Shown: positions 23,112-30,728 of the stretch, in pieces
How the letters are laid out: the number at the start of each line of letters is the position of its first letter
How positions within the stretch are numbered: the first letter of the stretch is position 1
Source: Dyadobacter sp. SG02
Lineage (GTDB): Bacteria > Bacteroidota > Bacteroidia > Cytophagales > Spirosomataceae
NCBI RefSeq assembly: GCF_900109045.1
Contig: NZ_FNYL01000007.1
Span: 310,001 to 374,000 of the forward strand
Reading direction: 5' to 3'
Length of the DNA: 64,000 bases
Position numbers and translations under genes: made by a program
The notes under the pieces: model-generated
Database searches by the model: none
What the model was told of the DNA's origin: nothing
Seen by the model: only the letters and a program-made list of their open reading frames with translations

Positions 23112-24458
23112 CTACTTTTTAGTAATTCTAACCAACCGCTTTTTCAACACTCGCTGATAAAACAAATTATTCAACCAAATAAAAATGATTACACCAATAA
23201 TGATAAACACGGCATTCAATTTGTAAGAAAAACCTACGAATTCTTCCTTACCGTTTAATGAAAGCTCGAAACGTAGCCAGGAACGCTCCACGATGGTGGT
23301 AATGCGGTCGAATGGAAGTGCTTCGTCGTAAATGATTTCCGTGATGAAGTGGCCGGTGGTGTCCATATAACCATACTTATCATCGATACGGATCATAGAA
23401 ATTCCATGATTGTAATACGATGCGAAATCATATTTTAACGGCGTCCGTATTTTGCCGGATTTATCGATATGGCCGAATTTGCCATTGATGGCGACGGCGG
23501 AACGGTTTTCGGCGGTGAAACCGGTGGCTTCGTCGTACAAATGCTGGATGCGAAGCTTGCCGGTTTTGTCGATACAGCCCCATTTGCCGTCCTTTTTAAC
23601 CCAGAATAACCCGTTGGTAGGCTTGCGGGTGTCGGTGTAGTCGAAGGGAACGATGAGGTCGCCGGTGAATGGACTAATATAACCGTACTTATCGCCATAT
23701 TGTACCCGTTCCATTCCCTGGCCGGAATATTTGTACTCGGGGTCGATATCGTCGAGCGCCACAGGGACTTTCAACATCATATTCTTATCGATGATCCCGT
23801 ATTTGCCTTTGTAAAGGAAATGGTAAATAAATTTAGATGCTTTGATTTCCTTTTCGATAAAGCGGCTGAAATTGAAATTCAGAATATGAAAATCCGTGGG
23901 TCTTTGTATCCACCATAGCACGTCTTCTTTCGTATCGTGGTTGCACAGGAAATCGATATCCGAATCTTTGATCAGATAATGCTTGGTAAAATGTTCAATG
24001 GGTATCCGGTAAAGCTCTTTGCCGGTTAGATCAATGTACGAAAGCCCGTAATGTTTGCCCGACGGGTATATAACCCAGGTTTTACCATCGCGAAACCGGT
24101 CGGTGGAAGTGTATTTAGGTTCGATCACAATTTTACCGTGTTTGTCGATGAACCCGTGGAGGCCGTGTCCTTCGGAATTCAGTTCCATCGGCACGAACTC
24201 GGCTACGCCCTCTGCAAAATCGCCGATGTCGCGGTAGGCGGGCGTGAGTTTCCGGCCGCTTTTGTCGGTAATGAATGTCTCATAGGAGCGGCAGGGGACA
24301 TTCACCTGCTTGACGACGTAGATATCGTCATATTCGCGGTACTCATTGTATTCTTTCAGCCATGCTTTGTTGCCTGCGGGCTTCATCTGAGCTTTCGCCC
24401 AGGCAGGTCGCAACAACAAGAACAGGAGTATCAGGCTATGAAAAGTCGGTCGAAGCAT
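23112..24458 (-). CDS. WG-repeat protein with C-terminal membrane anchor
   Basis: A 448-residue exported protein. Residues 1-23 are a signal peptide (LLFLLLRPAWAKAQ end). The body carries about seven WG-type repeats, such as LHGFIDKHGKIVIEPKY, KYGYISPFTGDLIVPFDY, KWGCIDKTGKLRIQHLYDEA and KFGHIDKSGKIRTPLKYD. A hydrophobic helix near 412-432 (AVFIIIGVIIFIWLNNLFY) followed by basic residues should anchor the end in the inner membrane, leaving the repeats in the periplasm. WG repeats are thought to mediate protein or ligand contacts, with no fixed activity. Gene neighbours do not suggest a pathway. Confidence 0.83.
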   Translation of the reverse strand: MLRPTFHSLILLFLLLRPAWAKAQMKPAGNKAWLKEYNEYREYDDIYVVKQVNVPCRSYETFITDKSGRKLTPAYRDIGDFAEGVAEFVPMELNSEGHGLHGFIDKHGKIVIEPKYTSTDRFRDGKTWVIYPSGKHYGLSYIDLTGKELYRIPIEHFTKHYLIKDSDIDFLCNHDTKEDVLWWIQRPTDFHILNFNFSRFIEKEIKASKFIYHFLYKGKYGIIDKNMMLKVPVALDDIDPEYKYSGQGMERVQYGDKYGYISPFTGDLIVPFDYTDTRKPTNGLFWVKKDGKWGCIDKTGKLRIQHLYDEATGFTAENRSAVAINGKFGHIDKSGKIRTPLKYDFASYYNHGISMIRIDDKYGYMDTTGHFITEIIYDEALPFDRITTIVERSWLRFELSLNGKEEFVGFSYKLNAVFIIIGVIIFIWLNNLFYQRVLKKRLVRITKK

Positions 24459-24692
24459 TCAAAAAACGCAGGTTTCAGGTTAATCGGAGCCATGGCAAAG
24501 TATGGTAGGCATGGCCCGGAACGCGGGAGGCATTCAATTTCAATTTGCAAAAAACAAAAACTTGACAGGATTATCGATTTTCCTTCGGGTAATTATTTGA
24601 GAAAATTGGTTTAAATTCCGTACCAGAATGCGCACGGAGCGCGGTCCGCGTTCCAATCCGCCGCCACTTTTAACCTTGAACTTTTAAAAACC

Positions 24693-25856
24693 ATGTCGCT
24701 GGCCCGGAACGAACAGTTTTATTCACGTTTGCCTGCCAACCACATCTCGCTGGGCGAACTGCTGACGGAAGAGCACCTTTTTTACCATGTGCCGGAATCG
24801 TGGCACGTGGTCATTACGGACATCCGGAATTCGACGGGCGCCGTTGCCGGCGGAATGCACGAAACGGTCAATTTTATCGCGACGGGCAGTATCGTGAGCG
24901 TGCTCAACATTGCATTCAAGGCCGGCATTACCGTTCCGTTCTTTTTCGGCGGCGACGGTGCTACTTTCATCGTCCCGCCGACGATCGCCGACGCGGCTAT
25001 GCGTGCGCTGGCCGTTTTCAGAAAAAATACGAAAGAGAATTTCGGGCTCGACCTTCGCATCGGGACCGTTGCGGTAAGTGATATTTATACGAAAGGTTTC
25101 GAACTCAAACTGAGCAAACTGACAGTTTCCGGCGCATTCTCGATTCCCGTTGTGCTCGGCGACGGGCTGTATTACGCGGAAAAACAAGTAAAAAACGAGC
25201 ATTACCGGTTCGATTACGAGCCCAAGCCGGAAGACGAGCTGGACCTGAGCGGTATGCAATGCCGTTGGGATAAAATCGGGCCGCCGGAAACGGACCAGGA
25301 AGTAGTGACGCTGCTCGTGTGCGTGCCGGCCGGTAAACACCAGGCGCAGCTGTTTGCCAGGGTAATGGAGCATGTCGACGGCATTTACGGCCCGTTTCCG
25401 CGACGGCAGCCCATTTCTGTGCCGAAGCTGATCTGGAAAACGACTTTCAAGAAAATGGAGATGGAAATGCTGGTCAGGAATGGCCGCATCAATATCCTTC
25501 GCCTGGCCGCGTCGTGGATCGCCTGGCTTGCAGGTTACGTATATTTCAGAACGTCACAGGGCAGGAACTACCTCAACAGCCTCGTCGAAATGTCGGATAC
25601 GCTGGTGATCGACGGGAAGATCAATACCGTCATTACGGGCACCCCGCGCCAGCGGGAACAGCTCCAAGCCGCCCTCGACGGTATGGAAGCAGCCCGCGAA
25701 ATCCATTACGGGTTGCATGTGAGCGGCGAATCCGTGATGTCGTGCTACGTGCATGACCTCAAAGAGGGCCATATCCATTTCGTCGATGGGGCGGAAGGAG
25801 GTTATACCAAAGCGGCAGGTATACTGAAACAGAAGTTGCGCAGTGCGCAGGTGTAG
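24693..25856 (+). CDS. DUF3095 protein resembling a class III nucleotide cyclase
   Basis: A 387-residue cytoplasmic protein of the DUF3095 family, uncharacterised to my knowledge. Residues 38-92 look like the metal-binding half of class III cyclases: Asp43 in VVITDIRNSTGAV, then helix HETVNFIATGSIVSVLNIA and Asp88 in FFFGGDGATFIVP. The two Asp residues are 45 apart, close to the spacing in known cyclases. GTVAVSDIY follows. A second region (270-387) contains LVIDGKINTVITGTPRQREQ. No sensor domain or membrane helix of note is seen. It converges on the cupin gene with 3 bases between stops. Cyclase activity is inference. Confidence 0.75.
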   Translation: MSLARNEQFYSRLPANHISLGELLTEEHLFYHVPESWHVVITDIRNSTGAVAGGMHETVNFIATGSIVSVLNIAFKAGITVPFFFGGDGATFIVPPTIADAAMRALAVFRKNTKENFGLDLRIGTVAVSDIYTKGFELKLSKLTVSGAFSIPVVLGDGLYYAEKQVKNEHYRFDYEPKPEDELDLSGMQCRWDKIGPPETDQEVVTLLVCVPAGKHQAQLFARVMEHVDGIYGPFPRRQPISVPKLIWKTTFKKMEMEMLVRNGRINILRLAASWIAWLAGYVYFRTSQGRNYLNSLVEMSDTLVIDGKINTVITGTPRQREQLQAALDGMEAAREIHYGLHVSGESVMSCYVHDLKEGHIHFVDGAEGGYTKAAGILKQKLRSAQV

Positions 25857-25859
25857 CGG

Positions 25860-26378
25860 CTACCGGGACGGCCCTACCGGCAGCATATTCTGCACGTCCA
25901 CGGGAAAACTGTCATATTTCTGATACAGTTTCAGGTATTTCGCCGGATCGATCACCGGTTCGGTCAGTATCGATTTCAGGCCGCGGAAAAAGCCTTCCCG
26001 TTGCTGGCCGGGATTGAAGATCAGGTTGATAACTACCTCTTCTGTCGAATGATTCGCAAACCCGTGCGCGGTCATGCGCGGTACGTACACCACCGCGCCC
26101 TCGTGCGCGAGGACCGGGCCGTCGGCCAGGTCGATCGTCAGCGTGCCTTTACGGACGATGAAAGTCTCGTCCATAAAACGGTGATAGTGCAATCTCGCAC
26201 CGATCGTAGCAGGAGCGAGTTTGATTTCGTAAACGCCCAGCTGGTCGTTCGAAATGTCGCTCGTTACCTTTAATGTAATGCTGTTGCCACCCATGGCGAG
26301 CACTTCTCCCTCGCCCGGGCCGAACATAATGGCTTTATTATCAATAGTATCAGAGAGAAAGTCGGTTTCATTTTTCAT
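25860..26378 (-). CDS. Cupin-domain protein
   Basis: A 172-residue single-domain cupin. The metal-binding motif reads GARLHYHRFMDETFIVRKG (HxH...E near residues 81-90) and the second motif is VYVPRMTAHGFANHS. The fold binds a metal ion in enzymes or acts as a ligand-binding module; related small Bacteroidota cupins are annotated only as cupins. It lies 87 bases downstream of the Crp/Fnr-like regulator on the same strand, so the two may be related in regulation. No substrate can be assigned. Confidence 0.82.
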   Translation of the reverse strand: MKNETDFLSDTIDNKAIMFGPGEGEVLAMGGNSITLKVTSDISNDQLGVYEIKLAPATIGARLHYHRFMDETFIVRKGTLTIDLADGPVLAHEGAVVYVPRMTAHGFANHSTEEVVINLIFNPGQQREGFFRGLKSILTEPVIDPAKYLKLYQKYDSFPVDVQNMLPVGPSR

Positions 26379-26465
26379 AGCATTTGTTATTGTTTTGAAT
26401 TGAACAACACAAATGTCGGGCGCGCCGGGACTGAAAACATTTACAAATGTTGAGGCTTTGAAAAA

Positions 26466-27035
26466 TTACATTTCCGCGCGGATACGGCTGAGCTGGGTAG
26501 GAGTAATGCCGAGGTAGGAAGCGATTTCGTGCTGTTTAAGACGCGGTTCGAGGTTGGGATATTCTTTCAGGAAATTGATGTAGCGCGTCTTCGCATTGTC
26601 GTACCGGAACGAAATTTCCAAAGGCTCTTTTTCAATGATCCAATGGATCTCCATGTACCTGATGTAGAATGCGGCGAGGTCGCGATGTTTCTCGGTCAGC
26701 GATTTAAATTCGTAGAAATTGTATTCCAATGTCTCCGTCGGTTCCAGCGCCCGGATCGCAAACATGCTCGGCGAATGCGTGAGCATTGCGGGTAAGGAAC
26801 CGGTAAAATAGGTTTCGGGGAAAAACCTTTTGATCACGACATCCCCGTCCGGCGAAACGTAATATTGCGAGAAAAGCCCTTTCACGACAATTGCGATATT
26901 TTTAGCCATCTGGCCTTCCTGCAAAAAATACGCGCCTTTCGCATACGAATGCGGCCGCAGGAGTTTCGTCATATCCTCCATCGTCTCTTCCGAAAGCGTG
27001 CCGTAAGTGGCAAATTTCGCGCGGAGTTGTTCCAT
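26466..27035 (-). CDS. Crp/Fnr-family transcriptional regulator
   Basis: A 189-residue protein. The N-terminal cyclic nucleotide-binding fold covers residues ~20-120 (KGAYFLQEGQMAKNIAIVVK, then GDVVIKRFFPETYFTGSLP). The C-terminal HTH is short: YPNLEPRLKQHEIASYLGIT then PTQLSRIRAEM. This form is very common in Bacteroidota and often lacks the cAMP-contact residues of true Crp. It lies 32 bases after the SDR gene on the same strand, so it may be the end of the DCC-SDR operon. Ligand and targets are unknown. Confidence 0.85.
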   Translation of the reverse strand: MEQLRAKFATYGTLSEETMEDMTKLLRPHSYAKGAYFLQEGQMAKNIAIVVKGLFSQYYVSPDGDVVIKRFFPETYFTGSLPAMLTHSPSMFAIRALEPTETLEYNFYEFKSLTEKHRDLAAFYIRYMEIHWIIEKEPLEISFRYDNAKTRYINFLKEYPNLEPRLKQHEIASYLGITPTQLSRIRAEM

Positions 27036-27067
27036 TGTTTAGCAAGTTTTGGCTGAAATATAATGCT

Positions 27068-27991
27068 TTAAGGCTGCCAGACAATGTCGTTGACCGCATG
27101 CCCGATCTCGGGATAACTAAATTCGAACTGGTGGTCCAACAGGCGTTTGGGCAATACCCATCGGCTTTTGAGCAGCAGTTCCATTTCGGTCCCGATCACC
27201 CTCGTGCCTATTTCCAGTAACCAGGCCGGAGCGGGAATACCGACCGGCATGCCGCAGGCTTTGCGGAGGGCCGCCATGACCACTTCGTTTTTTGCGGGAT
27301 TGGGTGAAGTACAATTGAGTATGCCCGATACCGCTTCGTTTTGCAAAAGCCACTCGGTGCATTTCGCGGCGTCCTGTTCATGCAGCCAGGACATATATTG
27401 TTGCCCGTTGCCCTGTTTCCCGCCCAGGCCGAGCCGTGCGAGCGCGAGCAGGCGGGGAAATGCGCCGTCGCGCTTCCCGAACACGACCCCCATCCGCAAT
27501 GCTACTTTTCTCGTGCCGGGTGTCGGGTTTTCGAAGAATGCTTCTTCCCATTTCCTGCACACATCTATGGAAAATCCGTAGCCGATTTCGCCGGTATCTT
27601 CGTCCTGCGGGCGGTCTTCCGCGTGCCGGTAAATGGTTGCGGACGTAACGTTGATCCAGAGCCGCGGAGGTACGGCAAGGGACTGGATCGCATGGGCGAG
27701 TAAGGTGGTTGGGGTAACGCGCGAGTTGATGATTTCGGCTTTGTTTTCGGGGGTGTAACGGCAATTGACATTCTTTCCGCAAAGATTAATGAGCAAATCG
27801 GCGTGGTTCAGGCATTCCACCCATTCGCCCTGCGTGCGTGCGTCCCAGCTGATTGTTCTGATGTTTTCAAACGAAGGAGAAGGTTTGCGGCTCAGGACGA
27901 TCACCTCCCTGGCAAGCGGTTTGTAATACTCCTGTAATACTTTTCCAAGGTAACCGTTGCCGCCGGCAAGCACAATTTTGTCGTATTTCAT
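27068..27991 (-). CDS. TIGR01777-type NAD-dependent epimerase/SDR
   Basis: A 307-residue extended short-chain dehydrogenase. The Rossmann motif is VLAGGNGYLGKVLQ (GxxGxxG near residues 8-17). INLCGKNVNCRY and SATIYRHAEDRP follow, with a C-terminal DUF1731 helix (PAPAWLLEIGTRVIGTEMEL). This layout defines the TIGR01777 family, whose reactions are mostly unknown; it may act on nucleotide-linked or other substrates. The start overlaps the stop of the upstream DCC gene by 4 bases, indicating translational coupling. A shared GbsR-type operator upstream of the DCC gene would control both. Confidence 0.87.
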   Translation of the reverse strand: MKYDKIVLAGGNGYLGKVLQEYYKPLAREVIVLSRKPSPSFENIRTISWDARTQGEWVECLNHADLLINLCGKNVNCRYTPENKAEIINSRVTPTTLLAHAIQSLAVPPRLWINVTSATIYRHAEDRPQDEDTGEIGYGFSIDVCRKWEEAFFENPTPGTRKVALRMGVVFGKRDGAFPRLLALARLGLGGKQGNGQQYMSWLHEQDAAKCTEWLLQNEAVSGILNCTSPNPAKNEVVMAALRKACGMPVGIPAPAWLLEIGTRVIGTEMELLLKSRWVLPKRLLDHQFEFSYPEIGHAVNDIVWQP

Positions 27992-28815
27992 GGCAAATGC
28001 TGTAACAATATGATCAGAATGATAACGCGGTACAAAACCCAGGTGGCGCTCGGCAGGTAACCGAATCCCAGCAGCCTGGATCTCCGCAAATGTTCCAGGA
28101 ACATCAGCAATACCACCAGCATAAAAAACAATGCGGAAATCAGCCAGCCCGGGCTAAACAAGGTACAAATGAGCATAAATCCAAGCAAACCTAATGCGCC
28201 GGCCAGGGAAATTGTCGTGAGGTTACCCAAATAATCCCATGCTTTATGTTTTTTGTACAAGACAATCACCGCGCCCTGAAAGAGAAACTGCCCGCCGCAA
28301 ATAAGGAATTCACGCCAGAACGCATCTTTTCCTACTATATCTGCGAGCAAATTCGCGTAGGAAGCCAGTATCAAAGACGTCACGAGCCATCCGAATACGA
28401 TCCAGGCCATGCGGTATTTTACATTAAAAGAAGGTTGGTACCCAAACTGGTTTTCAGAAGCCGGTGCCGGAATGATCACGCGGCGGTTGTAGGAAATGAA
28501 TGCGTACGATTTGCGGGCCAGCCACAAAAACGGCTTCCAGCGGAACAATGCACCCAGCCGCGGCATCGCATTGCTGCATACTTTCAGTAAGCTATCGATG
28601 CCATAAGTTACTTCTCCGGTCTCCTGGTTCACCAACGCTATTTCGTTGACGGCCCGCTGCCAGTCCAGATTGGGGCAGGCAGCCCCGGCATATTGCTGAT
28701 AGGCCTCGCGGCCATCGGTTTCGAGCAGGCCGTTCCGTACAAATGCGTCGGTATACAGGTTGCACATCGGGCATTCGGCGTCGTAGAGGATGATGTGGTT
28801 ATGTAATGTTTTCAT
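27988..28815 (-). CDS. DCC thiol-oxidoreductase-like membrane protein
   Basis: A 275-residue protein. The N-terminal 120 residues are a DCC (DUF393) thioredoxin-like domain with the motif IILYDAECPMCNLY (DxxCPxC, Cys15/Cys18) and YGIDSLLKVCSNAMPRLGAL. The rest has five hydrophobic helices (MAWIVFGWLVTSLILAS, LTTISLAGALGLLGFMLI, ALFFMLVVLLMFLE and others). The fusion puts a cytosolic disulfide domain next to an integral membrane part. It leads the DCC-SDR pair (4-base overlap) and lies 56 bases after the GbsR regulator gene; that gap holds a half-matching operator. Confidence 0.82.
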   Translation of the reverse strand: MKTLHNHIILYDAECPMCNLYTDAFVRNGLLETDGREAYQQYAGAACPNLDWQRAVNEIALVNQETGEVTYGIDSLLKVCSNAMPRLGALFRWKPFLWLARKSYAFISYNRRVIIPAPASENQFGYQPSFNVKYRMAWIVFGWLVTSLILASYANLLADIVGKDAFWREFLICGGQFLFQGAVIVLYKKHKAWDYLGNLTTISLAGALGLLGFMLICTLFSPGWLISALFFMLVVLLMFLEHLRRSRLLGFGYLPSATWVLYRVIILIILLQHLP

Positions 28816-28830
28816 TTGTTTAATATATTT

Positions 28831-28858
28831 TGAATTTTCAGAAAAAATTGAAAGTTTA
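28831..28858. promoter_or_regulatory. Second, imperfect copy of the GbsR-type operator
   Basis: TGAATTTTCAGAA matches the left half-site upstream of the regulator at 10 of 13 positions, and AATTGAAAGTTTA matches the right half at 11 of 13. The half-site spacing equals that of the perfect palindrome at 29397-29432. It sits between the regulator stop and the DCC gene start. Confidence 0.65.
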
Positions 28859-28871
28859 ATGTAAAAAAATA

Positions 28872-29378
28872 TTACTTGAACAGTTTAAAAATACCGCCCC
28901 AAAACCAGCTCTCCTCCGCACCCAGCATGGTTTCCAGGGTTTTATCTACGTTTTTGGCCAGTTTGTTAATGTCCGTCACCGACTTATTGAATGTGTTGAA
29001 CTCGGGGTCGCTGGCGTCGCCGGTAACCTTCGACAGTTCATCGAGTACTTTGATAACGGGCTCCAACTCGCGTTTGCGGCGTTCTTTGGCCACCTGTTTA
29101 GCGATGTTCCAGACATCCTTGTCGGCGAAGAAATACTCCTTCCGTTCTCCCTGCTTGTGCTGCTTTTCGATCAGCCCCCAGCCGATCAGGTCGCGCAGGG
29201 TCATATTGGCGTTGCCGCGCGAAATGCTCAGCATTTCCATAATTTCCTCGGTCGTCAGCGGGTCGGGAGCGATCAGGAGCAATGCGTGTACCTGCGCCAT
29301 GGTGCGGTTGATGCCCCATTCAGAGCCCAGTTTGCCCCATGATTCGATAAATTTCCGTTTTGCTTCTTCGAGTTCCAT
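28872..29378 (-). CDS. GbsR/MarR-family transcriptional regulator
   Basis: A 168-residue winged-HTH repressor of the GbsR/MarR type. The domain reads GINRTMAQVHALLLIAPDPL then TTEEIMEMLSISRGNANMTL and RDLIGWGLIEKQHKQGERKE. In characterised members, GbsR-type proteins control osmolyte and other uptake or synthesis genes by binding upstream palindromes. The C-terminal ~70 residues are helical and charged, fitting a dimer interface. A perfect 36-bp palindrome (29397-29432) overlaps its promoter, which argues for autoregulation. The predicted transcription start is so close to the ATG that the message would be nearly leaderless. Confidence 0.87.
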   Translation of the reverse strand: MELEEAKRKFIESWGKLGSEWGINRTMAQVHALLLIAPDPLTTEEIMEMLSISRGNANMTLRDLIGWGLIEKQHKQGERKEYFFADKDVWNIAKQVAKERRKRELEPVIKVLDELSKVTGDASDPEFNTFNKSVTDINKLAKNVDKTLETMLGAEESWFWGGIFKLFK

Positions 29379-29382
29379 GTTT

Positions 29383-29411
29383 CAAAGGTAAGAATGTATT
29401 TAAACTTTCAA
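29383..29411 (-). promoter_or_regulatory. Promoter of the GbsR regulator
   Basis: On the minus strand TTG (29409-29411), an 18-base spacer and TACCTTTG (29383-29390) match the Bacteroidota consensus. The -33 and spacer lie inside the palindromic operator. Confidence 0.65.
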
Positions 29412-29432
29412 AACTTTTTGAAAGTTTAAATA
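29397..29432. promoter_or_regulatory. Perfect 36-bp palindrome, probable GbsR/MarR operator
   Basis: Arms 29397-29413 and 29416-29432 are exact reverse complements over 17 bp with a 2-base centre; the core is AAACTTTCAAAA / TTTTGAAAGTTT. It covers the -33 region of the regulator's own promoter and lies 115 bases upstream of the divergent sugar dehydrogenase gene. Confidence 0.8.
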
Positions 29433-29437
29433 TTTAG

Positions 29438-29466
29438 AACGCTCCAAGGCCGGGCTCAGGAGCGTT
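29438..29466. repeat. Inverted repeat AACGCTCC-N13-GGAGCGTT
   Basis: A perfect 8-bp inverted repeat six bases from the GbsR palindrome, on the sugar dehydrogenase side. It could be a second protein-binding site for the divergent gene. Confidence 0.5.
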
Positions 29467-29546
29467 GAGAGTAAATCTCAAATGCATTCGACTTGTAAAG
29501 CGGGCAGAGGACAGACTGCCACTTTTAACCCAAAACCAGATTTTCC

Positions 29547-30719
29547 ATGAAACGTTTCGTCATAAACGGCCTCGCAGGGCTTGCGCTGTTAATCACTTGC
29601 AATGCATCGAAACCGCATGGTCCGGGCGCCGCGGCGACGGTGAAGGTAGTGGAGGCTTTTCCCAAGCTGCATTTCGACCTGCCCGTTGACCTCACGCATG
29701 CGAACGACGGAACCAACCGGCTCTTTGTGCTGGAACAGGAAGGGACAATCCGTGTTTTTGAAAATGCTTCAACAACCTCATCTTCAAAGGTTTTTCTGGA
29801 TATTAAAAAGCTGGTGAGCTATGGAGGCGAAGCCGGGTTGCTGGGCCTCGCGTTTCATCCCGATTATAAAAACAACGGCTATTTCTTCCTCAATTACATG
29901 ACGAAGGTTTCCGGTAAACTCGAAACGGCCATTGTCCGCTACAAAGTCAGCGCCAGCGACCCTAGCCAGGCAGACCCGGCCAGCGCGACGGTGCTTTTTA
30001 CATTTGATCAGCCCTATGACAACCACAACGGAGGAGGGATGAAATTCGGGAAGGATGGTTATCTCTACATTTCCACCGGTGACGGCGGTAGCTGGGGCGA
30101 TCCGAGCAATAATGGCCAGAACAAAAACGCCTGGCTGGGCAAGATCCTGAGAGTGGATGTGAACAGTAAAACGAAAGGGAACTATGGCATACCGGCAGAT
30201 AATCCGTTTGCGGGTAACAAGGAAGGTTATAGGGAGGAAATATATGCATACGGACTCAGAAACCCGTGGCGGATCAGCTTCGATGATGTTACCAACACGC
30301 TCTGGGCCGGGGATGTGGGCCAGAACAAGCGGGAGGAAATCGATATTATCGTCAAGGGTGGCAACTATGGCTGGCGATTGAAAGAAAGTATCGACTGCTA
30401 CAATCCCAAGCGCGATTGCGGAGGAGAAGGGCTGATCGATCCCGTGATCGATTTGCCGCAGGCCAACGGCGAGCATTCCATCACGGGCGGGTTTGTGTAC
30501 CGCGGCAAAGCGGTGCCGTCGCTGGAAGGCAAATACGTGTTCGGCGATTACGTCAGCGGCCGGCTTTTCGCGCTCGAAACCAAAAATGGCAAAGCCGTGC
30601 AAAACAACATTATCGCGGAAGGTGTAGGGCAAATTTCGGCCTTCGGCACCGACCAGTCCCATGAGCTTTATATCTGCAACCACGGCACGGGCAAGATCAT
30701 GAAACTGACCCAGCCCTAA
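29547..30719 (+). CDS. PQQ-dependent sugar dehydrogenase-like lipoprotein
   Basis: A 390-residue protein. The N-terminus MKRFVINGLAGLALLITC ends in a lipobox, so it is probably lipidated at Cys18. The rest is the six-bladed soluble glucose dehydrogenase propeller: LPVDLTHANDGTNRLFVLEQ, then GLLGLAFHPDYKNNGYFFLN, NHNGGGMKFGKDGYLYISTG and YAYGLRNPWRISFDD (the catalytic His is expected in the HNGGGM segment). These enzymes oxidise sugars at C1 with PQQ; many Bacteroidota homologs are called Asd-like. Cofactor use is inferred. It converges on the pectinesterase fusion with 9 bases between stops. Confidence 0.87.
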   Translation: MKRFVINGLAGLALLITCNASKPHGPGAAATVKVVEAFPKLHFDLPVDLTHANDGTNRLFVLEQEGTIRVFENASTTSSSKVFLDIKKLVSYGGEAGLLGLAFHPDYKNNGYFFLNYMTKVSGKLETAIVRYKVSASDPSQADPASATVLFTFDQPYDNHNGGGMKFGKDGYLYISTGDGGSWGDPSNNGQNKNAWLGKILRVDVNSKTKGNYGIPADNPFAGNKEGYREEIYAYGLRNPWRISFDDVTNTLWAGDVGQNKREEIDIIVKGGNYGWRLKESIDCYNPKRDCGGEGLIDPVIDLPQANGEHSITGGFVYRGKAVPSLEGKYVFGDYVSGRLFALETKNGKAVQNNIIAEGVGQISAFGTDQSHELYICNHGTGKIMKLTQP

Positions 30720-30728
30720 TGCGGCATA

